From NCBI GenBank assembly GCA_030247885.1, contig JAPDRO010000001.1, forward strand, positions 1,550,001-1,614,000: DNA of 64,000 bases, read 5' to 3'. This document shows, piece after piece, positions 47,855 through 58,466 of this stretch. How positions within the stretch are numbered: position 1 is the first letter of the stretch; every line of letters begins with the position of its first letter. The notes beneath the pieces were generated by a model that saw only the letters and a program-made list of their open reading frames with translations, was not told the DNA's origin and did no database searches. A program made the translations under genes and the position numbers. This DNA is from Taxawa tesnikishii (nom. ined.). Its lineage: Eukaryota > Ascomycota > Dothideomycetes > Dothideales.

Positions 47855-49525
47855 TTACGAGACGTTCCTGCTCATGTCGTTCCTGATTCTTGCGTAGTCG
47901 AGCAGGCCCTCGATCTGTCCAACGGCACTGACCGCAACGTCACGGTCCCACAGCTTCCGCCTGGCAAAGTCCATGACGTCCTTCTCGGTGATTCGGCCAA
48001 TAATGCGCTCAACGTCCTCAGGGCTGAGGCGACGGCCAGTGGTGATGATCTGGCGACCAATGTCCTCGGCAACGGCAGTGGTGCCGTCGAGGGACAGGAG
48101 GATGGAGGCCTTGAGCTGAGCCTTGGCGCGCTCAACCTCGGCAGCGGACACGTTGTAGCACAAGCGAGACCACTCGCGGAGGGCGAAGTGGACCAGGTCG
48201 TCAATGCGGAGGATCTTGTCAGTGACGAGGTAGATGCCCCAGAGACTGCTGTGATTAGCAAGTTATTGCTATGCCGTAGGTACGCCCCAACTTACCCAGT
48301 GTCGCTATAGCTGGTCGAGAAGCTCATGAAGCTGTTGGCAAGGTTGTGCTCGTGAATGAATGTGCTGAGCTTGCTTCCAAGGTATGGAGAGTTGCCCATG
48401 GCGCGGTCCCAGTTTCCAACAATGGCTTGCGTAACCAGAGCAGTGAAGTAGTCATCATCCTTCCAGCTGACACCCTCGACAGCAACGGCAATGTTGGCGG
48501 TTGGGATGGTGTCGTCACGGATCCTGACCTCGGAACCGACAAAGTCTGGCTTCTCCTTCTGTGCGGCGGCAACGGCGTTCATCTTGTAGGTTGGCGGCTG
48601 CGATGGGACGTTGGCGAAGTACTTCTCGGCGAGCTGGACGAGCTCCTCGTGCTTGACGCCTCCAGAACCGACCAGAACCATGCGGTCAGCGGTGTAGTTG
48701 GTCTTGATGTAGTCGGTCAAGTTCTCCCGGGAGATAGTCTGGATGTTCTCCTTGGGACCGAGGATGGTGCGACCAAGGGGCTGATTCTGGAAAGCAGTGG
48801 CGTGCAGGTGGTCAAAGACGACCTCCTCGAGCTGCTTGTCAACCTCCTCCTGCTCCCTCAAGATCACATCCCTCTCGCGCTCAATGGCAGAGGTCTCGAG
48901 CTTGGAGTTTTGAAGGATGTCTGTACTTCGTTAATCCTGTGATCAAAGGCTTGGAAACTCCGGTGTCTGGAGTCACTGACCGGCCAAAATATCCACGGTC
49001 TTGGGCACGTCCGAATTGAAGGACTTGGCGTAATATACCGTGTTCTCACGCGACGTGTAGGCATTGAGGTGCCCACTATAGTGCATTAGTGGTTGTTCAG
49101 AGGTACTCAGGTTGTCCGAGAACTGCGAAGACACTCACCCCATGTTCTCAATCTCCATCTCCAATTGAGTCTGGGTGCGCTTCTGAGTGCCCTGCAATGT
49201 GTTTTAGCACCTGATTTTTCCATGCTCAACGTGACTTTTGGCGGACCTTGAAAGCAAGGTGCTCAAGGAAATGTGCGGTTCCGTTGGTCTTGTCAGTCTC
49301 TGCTCTGCTGCCGGCGTCGATCCAGACGCCAACAGTTGAGGTCTGGGCGTAAGGAGAGTGCTCTGTCGCAATGGTGAAGCCGTTGCTCAGAGTGGTGCTC
49401 TCGGTCCTGGATCCATGGCTAACGGGGGTTGCGAGGCCACGAGTGACGGGCGAACGGACGGCGTTGATGGCAGCGCGGCTGCGCAGGCTCCTTTGCAGGT
49501 TCAGAGCAAGGTTGCGGGCGGCCAT
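47855..49525 (-). CDS. MAS1: Mitochondrial processing peptidase beta subunit
   Basis: M16 zinc metallopeptidase that, with the alpha subunit, cleaves presequences in the matrix; in many fungi it also forms core protein I of complex III. Exons 49247-49525, 49139-49191, 48981-49075, 48296-48920 and 47855-48248; 481 aa, normal length, no frame correction. The N-terminus [20 protein letters not shown] is an Arg-rich amphipathic presequence. The inverted zinc motif HFLEH lies at the end of exon 1 with the distal Glu in [17 protein letters not shown] region; also [20 protein letters not shown] and the Gly-rich loop [17 protein letters not shown]. The shortest intron is 47 bp. It is divergent from succinate dehydrogenase CybS, sharing a 400-bp promoter. 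Confidence 0.97.
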
Positions 49526-49925
49526 GCTGGAGGAGGAGGAGGGTTGATGGGAGGGAGGGTGAGGTATGGGTATGCGATGAGCTGTGATGTTTGAGGTTAC
49601 CGGCCCAAGGTACTAGGTAATCGTTTTCTGAAGCTGTCGTCGGGCTGGCTTGGCGCTGGCGCTGGCGCTGGCACTGGCACCACCGAACGGAACTGGAACT
49701 GGGTCAACAGCGTACATTCCAGCACGCAGCCAGCCAATCAGACGGCGCACATTGGGAAGCCCCATTACGCCGTTCGCTCCTTCCCTCGGCAGAGGTTCCC
49801 GGCTCTCTCCAGAAGCCATCAGAGTCCAGAGAATCAATCGACGTGCAGTGTTTCCATCTCCATCACAGGAGCAGCAAAGTGCCATTGCTCTGCTCTACAT
49901 CGCGACACTCACACCCACACTCACA
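49526..49925. promoter_or_regulatory. Bidirectional promoter with two CCAAT boxes
   Basis: 400 bp between the starts of MPP-beta (minus) and CybS (plus). CCAATCA lies at 49734-49740 and an inverted CCAAT (ATTGG) at 49751-49755. CCAATCA is the best-known Hap2/3/5 (Hap complex) target, which controls respiratory genes in fungi. Placement between two mitochondrial genes fits; binding is inferred. Confidence 0.7.
49651..49681. repeat. GGCGCT hexamer repeat
   Basis: About five tandem GGCGCT/GGCACT units in the promoter between MPP-beta and CybS. Confidence 0.8.
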
Positions 49926-50639
49926 ATGGCCTCTGCTCTCCGCCCAACCATGCTTAGGCAAGCTTTCGCATCGGCCGCTCCTGCCCGTACCGTTCTCCCC
50001 ACCTTCAGAGCTGCTCAACTCTCGAGGCAGAATGCTCTGCCAGCCGCCGTCAGAGTAGCTGCTTTCCACGCCTCTCCATCAAGGGCCATTCTGCCTCCAC
50101 TGCCCCGTAAGCTAGTCTGGACCTTGAGAGTTGCTCAATGCACAAGCTAACGTGAATCGCAGAGGTTATCAAGGGAACAGGTACATGACCCGCAAGGCGC
50201 ACGCAATCCGTTACCTCTACTCACACACATCCAGTGAATGATGCAGCAAAGGTCCCAGACCCGACTCCATTGCACGGCGCCTACCACTGGTCCTTTGAGC
50301 GGTACACCACTTCCTCCGCGAGCTGCAGACACTCATAACTGACTTTCCGCAAGCATCATGTCCGCCGCCCTCATCCCCCTCACCATCGCTCCCTTCGCTG
50401 CCGGATCTCTGAACCCAGTCATGGACGGCCTCCTCGCTTTCGGCATCCTCATCCACTCGCACATCGGCTTCGAGTCCATCATCATCGACTACGTGCCACA
50501 AGGGCGCCTGCCGAGCGTCCGGAAGTGGCTGATGCGCCTGCTCAAGCTCGCCACTGCCGTCGTCGGAGTAGGTCTCTATGAGTTCGAGACAAACGATATC
50601 GGCATTACCGGCGCCGTTGCGAAAATATGGCGCGCGTAG
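49926..50639 (+). CDS. SDH4: Succinate dehydrogenase membrane anchor subunit CybS
   Basis: Inner-membrane anchor of complex II, contributing to haem b and ubiquinone binding. Exons 49926-50106, 50163-50180, 50235-50301 and 50354-50639; 183 aa, phases all agree. The second exon is only 18 nt. The N-terminus MASALRPTMLRQAFASAAPA continues as an Arg-rich presequence to about residue 50. Then KVPDPTPLHGAYHWSFERIM, the CybS signature (H-W-x-x-E-R), and three membrane segments (AALIPLTIAPFAAGSLNPVM, LAFGILIHSHIGFESIIIDY with the conserved HSHIGF, and LATAVVGVGLYEFETND). The ID(Y) and DY residues near the second segment match the quinone-site region of fungal CybS. Divergent from MPP-beta. Confidence 0.96.
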
Positions 50640-51935
50640 GGAGCAGAGTTGTGGGGACGTTTGAAATGACGATTTTTGTACGTACATGAGCAGACAGGAC
50701 ATCAATTCAAGGGTTATTGTTGTACACGTAAAATCCACAACCCTGTGGAAGGAGCAACCACTCGTGTGTTCTCGGCCATAGGGAATTAGCTGTCTGGAGA
50801 GCTTCAAGCAAGAAACAGGGGCGCCGGCTGATCAGAATGGACATGGCTTGGGACAGACTAAGAACAATATTGCTATGTTTGGTAAGGGATATAGCGGCGA
50901 GAATTGCGGTTGTTGTCTCAACACGGCCCACTGGTACGGCTGCTCAATTTAGGAGGTAAGCTAATCTCAGAGCCTTGCCGCTGGCTGAACTGACTGAGGG
51001 AGAGCGACTGGCTCAATCATCTGGCCACATGACCTACTGCAGGATATATGTTCTTCGTAGGCTGGCTTCACGACCAAGCTTGCAACGGCCCACTTTTTGT
51101 CATTTCATGAAACTGCAGAGCACCAGCTCCACGGCGGTGGTATTCACTGTCCTCTCAAGTCTCGAGTTCGAAAACAAAGGTAGGAGAAGATGGCTTTTTC
51201 TCCATGAGAGCTGACAAGAGTGAAGCGCTATGGTGGTGTTTTCGAACGATGTACGCCTGGCGAACCTGGATGCCTGGTTGCGATCTTTATGTCCTTGTTG
51301 GGCCTGGGATCAATGGATCCCTAGGGGTCTATCATATCTTTTGCAGTGCCGCGTCCGAACCTGACAGGGCCGCTGCTAGTTGCTGTTGCAGCTTGCTGTC
51401 TTGCGCAGCTGTCAGCCACTGTATTGTATACCGGGACTGTGGGCCCCACCTTCCCGACGCGACCCAGTATGTGGCATCTTGCCTACGCCCCTTCGTTTAC
51501 AGCGGTGTACCAGATTTGTATTAGAATCTCCGAGTCTGCATGAAAAGGGCTAGATTCGATGGAGAGAACGTGAAGCAGGAGGTTACCATCCTGCGGAAGG
51601 CCGAGAGTTTAGACAGATGTAGCGCACGTTCCACACAGATGGACGTTTTCCCATACCTCTGCCAAATCTCCTCCTTTCCATTCGACAATCCCCTTACTCA
51701 ACACTCAACCGAAAGGGGACGCCGCGGGGGACGTTTTACTCACAATTAGTGGAAGATCAAACCTTATGGTGATGAACAAGAAGAGAAACCCGTACAGAAT
51801 CAGACTGTTCTTAGTTTTATGATCGCCTGAACTCGTCGCGTATCGCGTCCCAGATAGGCCCTGAGAAGACACAGAATGGACACAACCACTTACCTCCTTG
51901 CATCTAACATCTGCCTACCTCAGACCCCTCCTACA
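50640..51935. other. Intergenic region
   Basis: 1.3 kb between the convergent ends of CybS and the gene at 51936. Short ORFs only; no recognisable domain, tRNA or repeat. Confidence 0.55.
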
Positions 51936-53774
51936 TCAAATCTCAAAATAGCCCGGGTCAAGGCCAAGGTTAGGATCGTAGTCAGATTCTGCCAAGGTCT
52001 CAGCGGGCTCCGAGGTGACCGGCACCTTCGAAGACTCCGCCTTCTGCGCAGCGGCCGCAGCCTCTTGCTCGGCAAAGAACCGCTGAGGACCAAAGCAAAT
52101 CTTGGACTTCTTCCGCCGCGGCTGAGCTACCTTACCTGTATCGGTCAGATCGTACGTGGGGTGAACTTCATGCGCTCTCCTCTTGCCCAACGCCTTTCTC
52201 GTCGGCGTCATCGGCACAGCAGCAGCGGCGGCATCACCCGTCTCGCCGAACCCAACAGCATTCACCCCCGGCTGGACGATGTCGTAATCGTTGCCCTGGG
52301 CCTCGATGATCCGGAACGTCTCCGCCTCGTTCTTGCCCTGCTTCCACGGATCGCAAGCTCTGTCGTGGTACTTCCTCCGCTCTGCACTCACCTTTCTGTT
52401 GAAGCGCACGCCCTGCGCGATTGCGTAGACCTCGAGGTCACCGAGATGCACATGGGCCTGTCCACCGCTCAAGTTGCGGTTTCGGAGCTGCTTCTTCTCA
52501 CTTTCTTTCCTGTTACGCTCGAGAGATGCGTTCAAGAGGTAGGTCAGCGTGAACCTGTGCGCGCCAAACAACCCGGCAAACTCGTCGCGTGTAGGGTACT
52601 GCGGAGCGAAGGAGGCCAAAGTTCCCGCGGCGCAATGGCTGAGGAAAGACTTTGCAACGCTGAATTCTGGGCGGTCAGCGAGTGTGCCGGCGAACTGGCC
52701 AGTGGGCTCTTCAGGGAAGGGACGTGCGTCAGGGCGAATGTCAATTCCGCGTTCGACTAATTCTGGTAGGTTGAAAAAGCGCTCCATACAGTAGAGGTGC
52801 AAATAGCCGGACACCTGGAAGGGATCAAGCTTCACGTGCGGATAAGCGTCCGTGTACTCGTCGATAGCGACACGGAAGCTTCCAACACGGATGCTCGAGT
52901 CCTTCAGACTGCGTAGCGGACAGCTCGCGCAGAGACACACGGCGCCTGGCTCGCGGCCGGAGCCAATGTAGGGTACAGAAGTGAAGTGACGCTTGGCAGC
53001 ATCGGCAGGTGCTTTCTGCACCCATAGCGTGAGCTTACTTCCTGCTGGGCGGTCGAGCAGGAACTCCATGAGCTCAGCTACGGTATACGAAGGCTCAGAA
53101 AGAGCGCCGTTAGCATGGTAGGTGAAACTGTAGTTGCGGGAACGCCAGTCGCGGTCTTGCTCGGGAAGAATCCCATAGGTCTGCGAGGGGTCGTAATCTC
53201 TGATCTTGGCGCCTCGGGTTGTGCCGCCGACGATTGCTCTACGGCTTGCACTACTGAACGACTTCTTTGTTTTCCGTCGGGCTGGAGCAGGTCGTAAAGT
53301 TGCTGGCTCCGGCTCCGGTTCTGACACTGGCAATGGCGTTGGTGCTGGCGGTTGAAAGGTGCGTTCACCTGGTAAGCCGATAGCCCCTTCACCCCTTTGA
53401 AAATCTTTCAGAGGTGCATCGAAATCGGCGGACGGGAGCGTAGTGCTTGAAGGGAGGCCTTGCGCGAACGCATTGTCCAACTGTTCGCCGGTCCACATGA
53501 AATCGGGGTCGCTCTCCAGCAGGGCGCCAGAAATCGGATCTTGATAGGTGTTGGAATCCTGTGCAAAGTTAGCAAAAGGGTCAGTCTCGGTATATCGTAC
53601 CGTGTTGTCCTCGTGCGGAGGATCCCAGGACTCTGTCAGGAGGAGCGATTGGCCAGAGCCAAAGTCGGTGCCGGACTCTGGTATTTCGTTGTTGTAATCC
53701 AGTCCGATTTGGTCTTGTTCGTCCCGGATGTCAGATGCGGCCAGCGCAATGTTCGAGGTGTTGTTGGAAGACAT
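51936..53774 (-). CDS. Uncharacterised fungal protein with Cys-containing conserved domain
   Basis: Intronless, 612 aa from the ATG at 53774 (MSSNNTSNIALAAS); an upstream in-frame ATG at 53828 adds 18 residues. I do not recognise its family name. The first ~230 residues are acidic then Pro/Glu-rich, with a basic patch PARRKTKKSFSSASRRAI. The conserved middle runs from about TLWVQKAPADAAKRHFTSVP to the end of ARPFPEEP, including CLCASCPLRSLKDSSIRVG (CxCxxC) and DPFQVSGYLHLYCMERFFNL. These resemble a domain seen in uncharacterised Dothideomycete proteins (memory, not checked). The C-terminus has the basic signals KALGKRRAHEV and QPRRKKSKI, consistent with a nuclear protein, and Ala/Gln runs. 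The Cys cluster could bind zinc; a role in transcription or chromatin is only a guess. Confidence 0.8.
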   Translation of the reverse strand: MSSNNTSNIALAASDIRDEQDQIGLDYNNEIPESGTDFGSGQSLLLTESWDPPHEDNTVRYTETDPFANFAQDSNTYQDPISGALLESDPDFMWTGEQLDNAFAQGLPSSTTLPSADFDAPLKDFQRGEGAIGLPGERTFQPPAPTPLPVSEPEPEPATLRPAPARRKTKKSFSSASRRAIVGGTTRGAKIRDYDPSQTYGILPEQDRDWRSRNYSFTYHANGALSEPSYTVAELMEFLLDRPAGSKLTLWVQKAPADAAKRHFTSVPYIGSGREPGAVCLCASCPLRSLKDSSIRVGSFRVAIDEYTDAYPHVKLDPFQVSGYLHLYCMERFFNLPELVERGIDIRPDARPFPEEPTGQFAGTLADRPEFSVAKSFLSHCAAGTLASFAPQYPTRDEFAGLFGAHRFTLTYLLNASLERNRKESEKKQLRNRNLSGGQAHVHLGDLEVYAIAQGVRFNRKVSAERRKYHDRACDPWKQGKNEAETFRIIEAQGNDYDIVQPGVNAVGFGETGDAAAAAVPMTPTRKALGKRRAHEVHPTYDLTDTGKVAQPRRKKSKICFGPQRFFAEQEAAAAAQKAESSKVPVTSEPAETLAESDYDPNLGLDPGYFEI

Positions 53775-55100
53775 CTTGGTCGGAATTAGAGCCGGAATGT
53801 CGTTCAAAAGGAAATAACAAGACGACAATGCGGATGCGGAGGTCGTAACGGTACCAGACCGCTATGCGTAAAACCCAAAAACACGAAAACAAATGGAGAC
53901 TTGAGACAAGGGTCACACGAACGGGCATTGACAGGTTATATGGGTATTTGACGAAGAATTCTTTGTATACACTGCATTCAAGATAGCTCTTTGTGAGCCC
54001 AAATGAACAAAGAGGCTTTGAAGCCATGTAGACTCTGGCGGCCTGAGAATGTCAAAGAATGGCATTGTCCGGCAAGCACCTTTGTAATATACAATACGAA
54101 AGTCCAATAGTCAAAGAGTATGAGATAAAGCACTATCACGCCTCATACAACACTCGACAGCTCGAGCGCCATCGACGTCAGCAGGTAACTAGATCGGAGT
54201 GTCAGCCACAACAAAAGGCACAAAGAAGGGGTGTGAGATGCAGTCGTGGGACGAATGGATGTATCAGAAGGTCTCCAAGCAATTTCTCCACATGATTGTT
54301 CAGAACAGGTCTGTGAATTTTTGCAAGATATCATCATATGAGGACGAGCCGGGCGATGTTGGGCAGCGACAAAAGGGCAGAGCGGCATGACATACCTAAA
54401 GAAAGAGTTGATTTTGAGGTCCAGCTGCATATCGACATGTTGTCCTTCGCAAGACCAGACTTGAGCCGTCGAGCCGAGCAGGACCTGTGATAGATCCCCG
54501 TTCTCAACAGACAGGACTGAAGGCGTGTTGCAGCGCTCAACCCTCCCGGAGGTGGTAGAACAACCGTTATTAACAAGATGAGAAGTCTCGAGGCAGAATT
54601 TGTATGGAGTACAAGCTGACTAAGGAAAGGCTTTTGTCACCCACTCACAGCATTTTGTCATGCCTTGCCAAAGAATTCGGTCAATCAGAGAGAAGACAAT
54701 CCTTCCTACAGAATCAGTTCTCAAGATTCTGCCTCTCCCGTACAGAGAAGAGCGCGCTTCGAGAGACATACACCTAGCAGAGAATGACTTTTGCGCGGAC
54801 CCTGTCTGGAGAAACACTGGCTGAGAAGTGGCGGTTGAAAGAGCTGAAAAGAGGCTGTGTCCGAGTCCAAGCCACACACGACTGGTGCCGATCACGGTAG
54901 CCAGCAGGTTTACTCTATCACACGGAATGTACTGTGACATCAATGTAATCTATACAACGCTGGTCACGGCGTCGGCATCTAGCCATTGTATACCATGGTA
55001 AGTAATTCTTCTCCATCTCACCTTTCAGTTCTCCCCAAATGTCTAATGTTTGATTCCACAAACCTTCCTTCACCGGCCGGGTACTCTTGATCTAGCAGCC
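53775..55100. other. Intergenic region
   Basis: 1.3 kb between divergent genes at 51936 (minus) and 55101 (plus). It holds the promoters of both; the intervening ORFs, including a 107-codon one at 54620-54943, show no recognisable motif. Confidence 0.55.
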
Positions 55101-55696
55101 ATGCGCGGTTTTATGTACCGTATCTTCTTGACCATTGTCAACATCTTCTTCCCACCGCTATCCGTCATGATGTTGACGGGAGCGGGCATGGACTGTCTGG
55201 TCAACAGCCTGTTGTTTCTGTGCGGAGTGTTGCCTAGCCACGTCCACGGGTTTTATATCAGCTGCACGTATTTCCACCGACGGCATAAGGTAAGTCCTTT
55301 CCTTCTTCAGTTCTTGCTTCGTCTGCAAAAAGCCAGGGGTTAGAGTGTGAAGCTGACGTTACTGTTTCTCAGGTCAAGAAAGGCCGCTATCCGGGCGGCT
55401 ACAAATCGCTCATATACAGCTCGAACGTTATAAATGGAGGTGCCAGCAGTTCGCAGGTAGACGCATTGTGGCGGAAGGAGAACGGACATGAGAAGAGAAG
55501 TAGAAGGAGTAGCAACTCCCGGAAGCAGCAAGGAAGAAGGCCGAGTCGAACGCACAGCAATGGCGCTGCCGGGACGTATTACGACAGAGGGCATATGGGG
55601 GATGGCGGAGGAGGAATGCGTCGAGAAGGCAGTCAGATGGGACACGCAGGCAGTCCGCTCAATCCGCATCCGACGGGATCTAGTGAGCGATATTGA
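55101..55696 (+). CDS. Pmp3/RCI2-like (UPF0057) stress-associated membrane protein
   Basis: Exons 55101-55289 and 55373-55696 (intron 83 bp), 170 aa. The first exon encodes the small hydrophobic core: YRIFLTIVNIFFPPLSVMML then a second segment MDCLVNSLLFLCGVLPSHVH with GFYISCTYF, the two-segment hairpin typical of Pmp3/Sna3 proteins. The second exon begins KKGRYPGGYKSLIYSSNVIN, resembling Sna3-type extensions, and continues as a hydrophilic Arg/Ser/Gly-rich tail of about 80 residues, longer than in Pmp3 (55 aa) and closer to Sna3/Sna4. Yeast Sna proteins sort to the vacuole; Pmp3 affects plasma-membrane potential. No PPxY motif is visible in the tail. The start at 55101 is the second in-frame ATG, chosen because upstream codons (from 55050) do not look like protein. 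Confidence 0.88.
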
Positions 55697-55947
55697 GAGT
55701 TCACGGTTGACAAGAACAGACAAAGAATCATTCGAGTTGGGTATACGTCTGTCCGTCCGCTTTCTCGTGTTGCTGCCCGCTTCTCATGGATATTCGAACA
55801 AGTCCTACGAGACGTGGCCATCATCCAGTAGTCACAGCAGCCACAAGTCCTCAGATCTCCCCGATCTTCTTGCGAAGTATCTCGAAAACTGGTCGTACAC
55901 CTCATTCGCATCTCTGACACACCATGTCCGATCCTGACCCTCCTCGC

Positions 55948-56900
55948 TCACCGCCGTATTATCTTCCCCTTCGCCTTTCCCTTCTGTGCTCTCGCTCTGA
56001 CCTCCTCATCCACAGCGTCGTCCTCCTGTTCTGCCAACAATGTACCCTCGATACTCATGAACCCTCTCTCACGCTCCGTGCTCGCCGCGCTCTCGAAATC
56101 CCTGACCCTAAACCTGATCATCCCCTCAACCTTTTTGCCTTGTCCATCCACGAAATATCCTCCCTCTTCCCGATTTGGTATTGCAGCGCCGTCCTCGCCA
56201 GTTCCGTCTACTGCGTCTGTCAAGCTGCCACTGACCCATGTCCAATCCTTTGGTAATCGCCGCCTGTCAATGCCCGCATTGAAGAAGTTCCAGCACACGA
56301 GCCCCAAGTAGCTCTCGTTGCACAGCGTGACCGTGCCTTCGACCACGCACCCTCTCTTCGGCCTCAGCACAACGAAGTCTACCGTCAGCCACACGAAGTT
56401 CACAGCGTACTCGTCGATCGACCTGGCCAGCACCAGCGGCGCCGCATCTTCTGCCTCCGCTGATGCTGGGACACTGTGAGGCGTTTCGGACAGACGCGGG
56501 TTGGAATACGACAAGAGGACACCTCGAAGGGGTGGATAATAGGTCAGGAGCAAGGGTGAAACGTGCTCAGCGAGAAGACCATGCAGCGGGAAGGAGTGCG
56601 CAATGGGTGAGAGAGGGAGGTAGAGGGATGTCGTTTGAGTGACGAAAGGGGTGTGATTGTCCAGGTCCTTCTCGGTGAACGACAATGCTGGAGCTGCGAC
56701 TGCTAGTGCATTTTCTGCGGGTGCAGAGTCGTCTATGGTTTTCTGCACACGCTGCTTCTTGCTGGGCGATTCGAGAGTGGGTTGTGAGGAGATTTGTGGT
56801 TCTTGTTCGTCATGATGCCGTTTTTGGAGGATTTTGACGTCGAAGATTTAGACTTGTTGCGCGACTTGTGCGCTTTCGGGGTTGCTACTTCTGCCGACAT
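55948..56900 (-). CDS. RPA43: DNA-directed RNA polymerase I subunit A43
   Basis: Part of the A14-A43 stalk of Pol I that binds Rrn3 for rRNA gene initiation. Intronless, 317 aa if one base is restored. The basic leader MSAEVATPKAHKSRNKSK is in one frame; it joins the core (KKQRVQKTIDDSAPAENAL) if one C is missing in the run at 56764-56766 (plus strand GGG). The core has the tip-domain pattern TSLYLPLSPIAHSFPLHGLL, TYYPPLRGVLLSYSNPRL and an OB-fold region VVLRPKRGCVVEGTVTLCNE, YLGLVCWNFFNAGIDRRRLP, VEGMIRFRVRDFE. Its tail ends KGKAKGKIIRR, basic as in A43. Without the correction the leader stops after 55 codons and the core could start at MQKTIDD. It is divergent from the J-protein gene with about 200 bp between ATGs. 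Confidence 0.93.
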
Positions 56901-57099
56901 GATTTTTGTATGTAAAGCGGTGTTCCAGAATGAATTGATTGTAACTTCATCTCCATCAAAAAGTTCCATCTTTACCCCGGATTTTTTATGACGGCATGTT
57001 CCGTGAAAGGACACATGGACGCTATACAACAACAAGAACGAGGACACCGTACTCTAATATGATATCATGAGAATTGACAAGGTCCGATAGCTCATCCAA

Positions 57100-58466
57100 A
57101 TGGCTAGCAATCTGCTGTCACTGGGCGGGTGGTACTTCCTGCCGAATGTAAGTTCCTTTTCCATACATCTCTTCCAGATCCCTGATCTTGATACTGCCCC
57201 TGGCAATCGCATCTAGTATATTGTTGCATGATTTTATCATACGTCGCTGCATTGTCTCTAAAGAGGACGTTCTTGTTCCCTTTGTAATTCCTCGGAGTGT
57301 ATCGAAAGCAAGATTCGCCTAACCAAAATATCTAACCATTCCCACAGCTTGTCACCGGCTGGGCGCAGTCAATTTACTACGCCGTCTGGATCCGCGCTGG
57401 TGACCCACGTCCACAGCCCGGAACACCGCTGTACGCCAAGCACCGGCGACGCATCCATGTCCTTGTTATCCTCACCTACCTCCTTTACACTATTTATGAA
57501 GCAGACTGGGAGCTACGGCGAGCGGGTGATTTCTACCAGGATTTAGGAGTCGCACACGATGCCAGCGAGCGCACGATCCAGTCACGGTTCAGGCGGCTGT
57601 ATGTGTTTCCAACATCTATTCATTTTCTTGTCTCCGGGCTGGTACAGATGGAATGAAGACAACTGACGGAATACGTTCAGGACGGTGCAATACCACCCTG
57701 ACAAGATCTCTTCTAGCACCGACCGCGCCGCTGCAGAACGCTTTTACGTACACCTGCAGCTCGCCCGCGATACCCTTGTTGACCCAATCAAGCGCTTCTC
57801 CTACGATCGCTTTGGACCCTCTATGCTCGCCTGGCGCCACCGCCATACCATCTGGGACCATGTCAGCGTGGGCGTGCAACAAATCGCCGGCTACTACATT
57901 GGTACTGCCGCCGTACTCGTCCTATTCGGTATTACGGGATACGCACAACACGCGCCGTTCTGGCGCTATCTGGCCATGGTATCGCTGCTCGTGTTCGAGC
58001 TATATACGATGACTAGACCAGACTCTCCTATCGTTCTAACGAGGGTCGTCAATCCTCTGATCACCAGATTGGGACTCCGCTCCCCGTATCTGCCGTTCCA
58101 GTTCTTGAGTCTGGCAAGAAAGATCGTACTCACTGTCTTCATCGCCATTTCGCAGATTGGGCCCTTGCTCGCGCAGGCACGTGGTCCTGGCGCAGCTGGC
58201 GATGCCAGCGGAACTGTGCAAGGTCAACAGCTCGATTTTTGGATCAGCTCGGCATGGTGTTGGACCAGGAAAGCGCGAAGTTGGTGGAATTGGAGCTGGT
58301 ACCGTTTGCGGGTGATGCGGAAGCGATGCGGGACATGAGGAATCTGATGCGTGAGTGGTTGCTCAACAACGCTGTTAGAAATGACGGACAAGTTAGGGAT
58401 GCGTTGGGGAGGGCATTGCAGAGGAGAAGAGAGGGTGTGCCAGCGGGCGCGGTAGGGACCAGGTAG
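57100..58466 (+). CDS. Membrane-anchored J-domain protein
   Basis: Hsp40-type co-chaperone that stimulates an Hsp70. Exons 57100-57147, 57348-57598 and 57681-58466 (introns 200 and 82 bp), 361 aa. A hydrophobic N-terminus (LGGWYFLPNLVTGWAQSIYY and HVLVILTYLLYTIYEADWEL) precedes the J domain DFYQDLGVAHDASERTIQSR with the essential HPD in QYHPDKISSS and KRFSYDRFG. Several membrane segments follow (YIGTAAVLVLFGITGY, YLAMVSLLVFELYTMT, VLTVFIAISQIGPLL). The J domain therefore lies between membrane spans, as in ER proteins such as yeast Erj5; compartment is inferred. One T missing in the run at 58236-58240 (LDFLDQLGMV) joins the last segment QESAKLVELELVPFAG to the rest; the exons then sum exactly. 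Divergent from RPA43. Confidence 0.9.
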
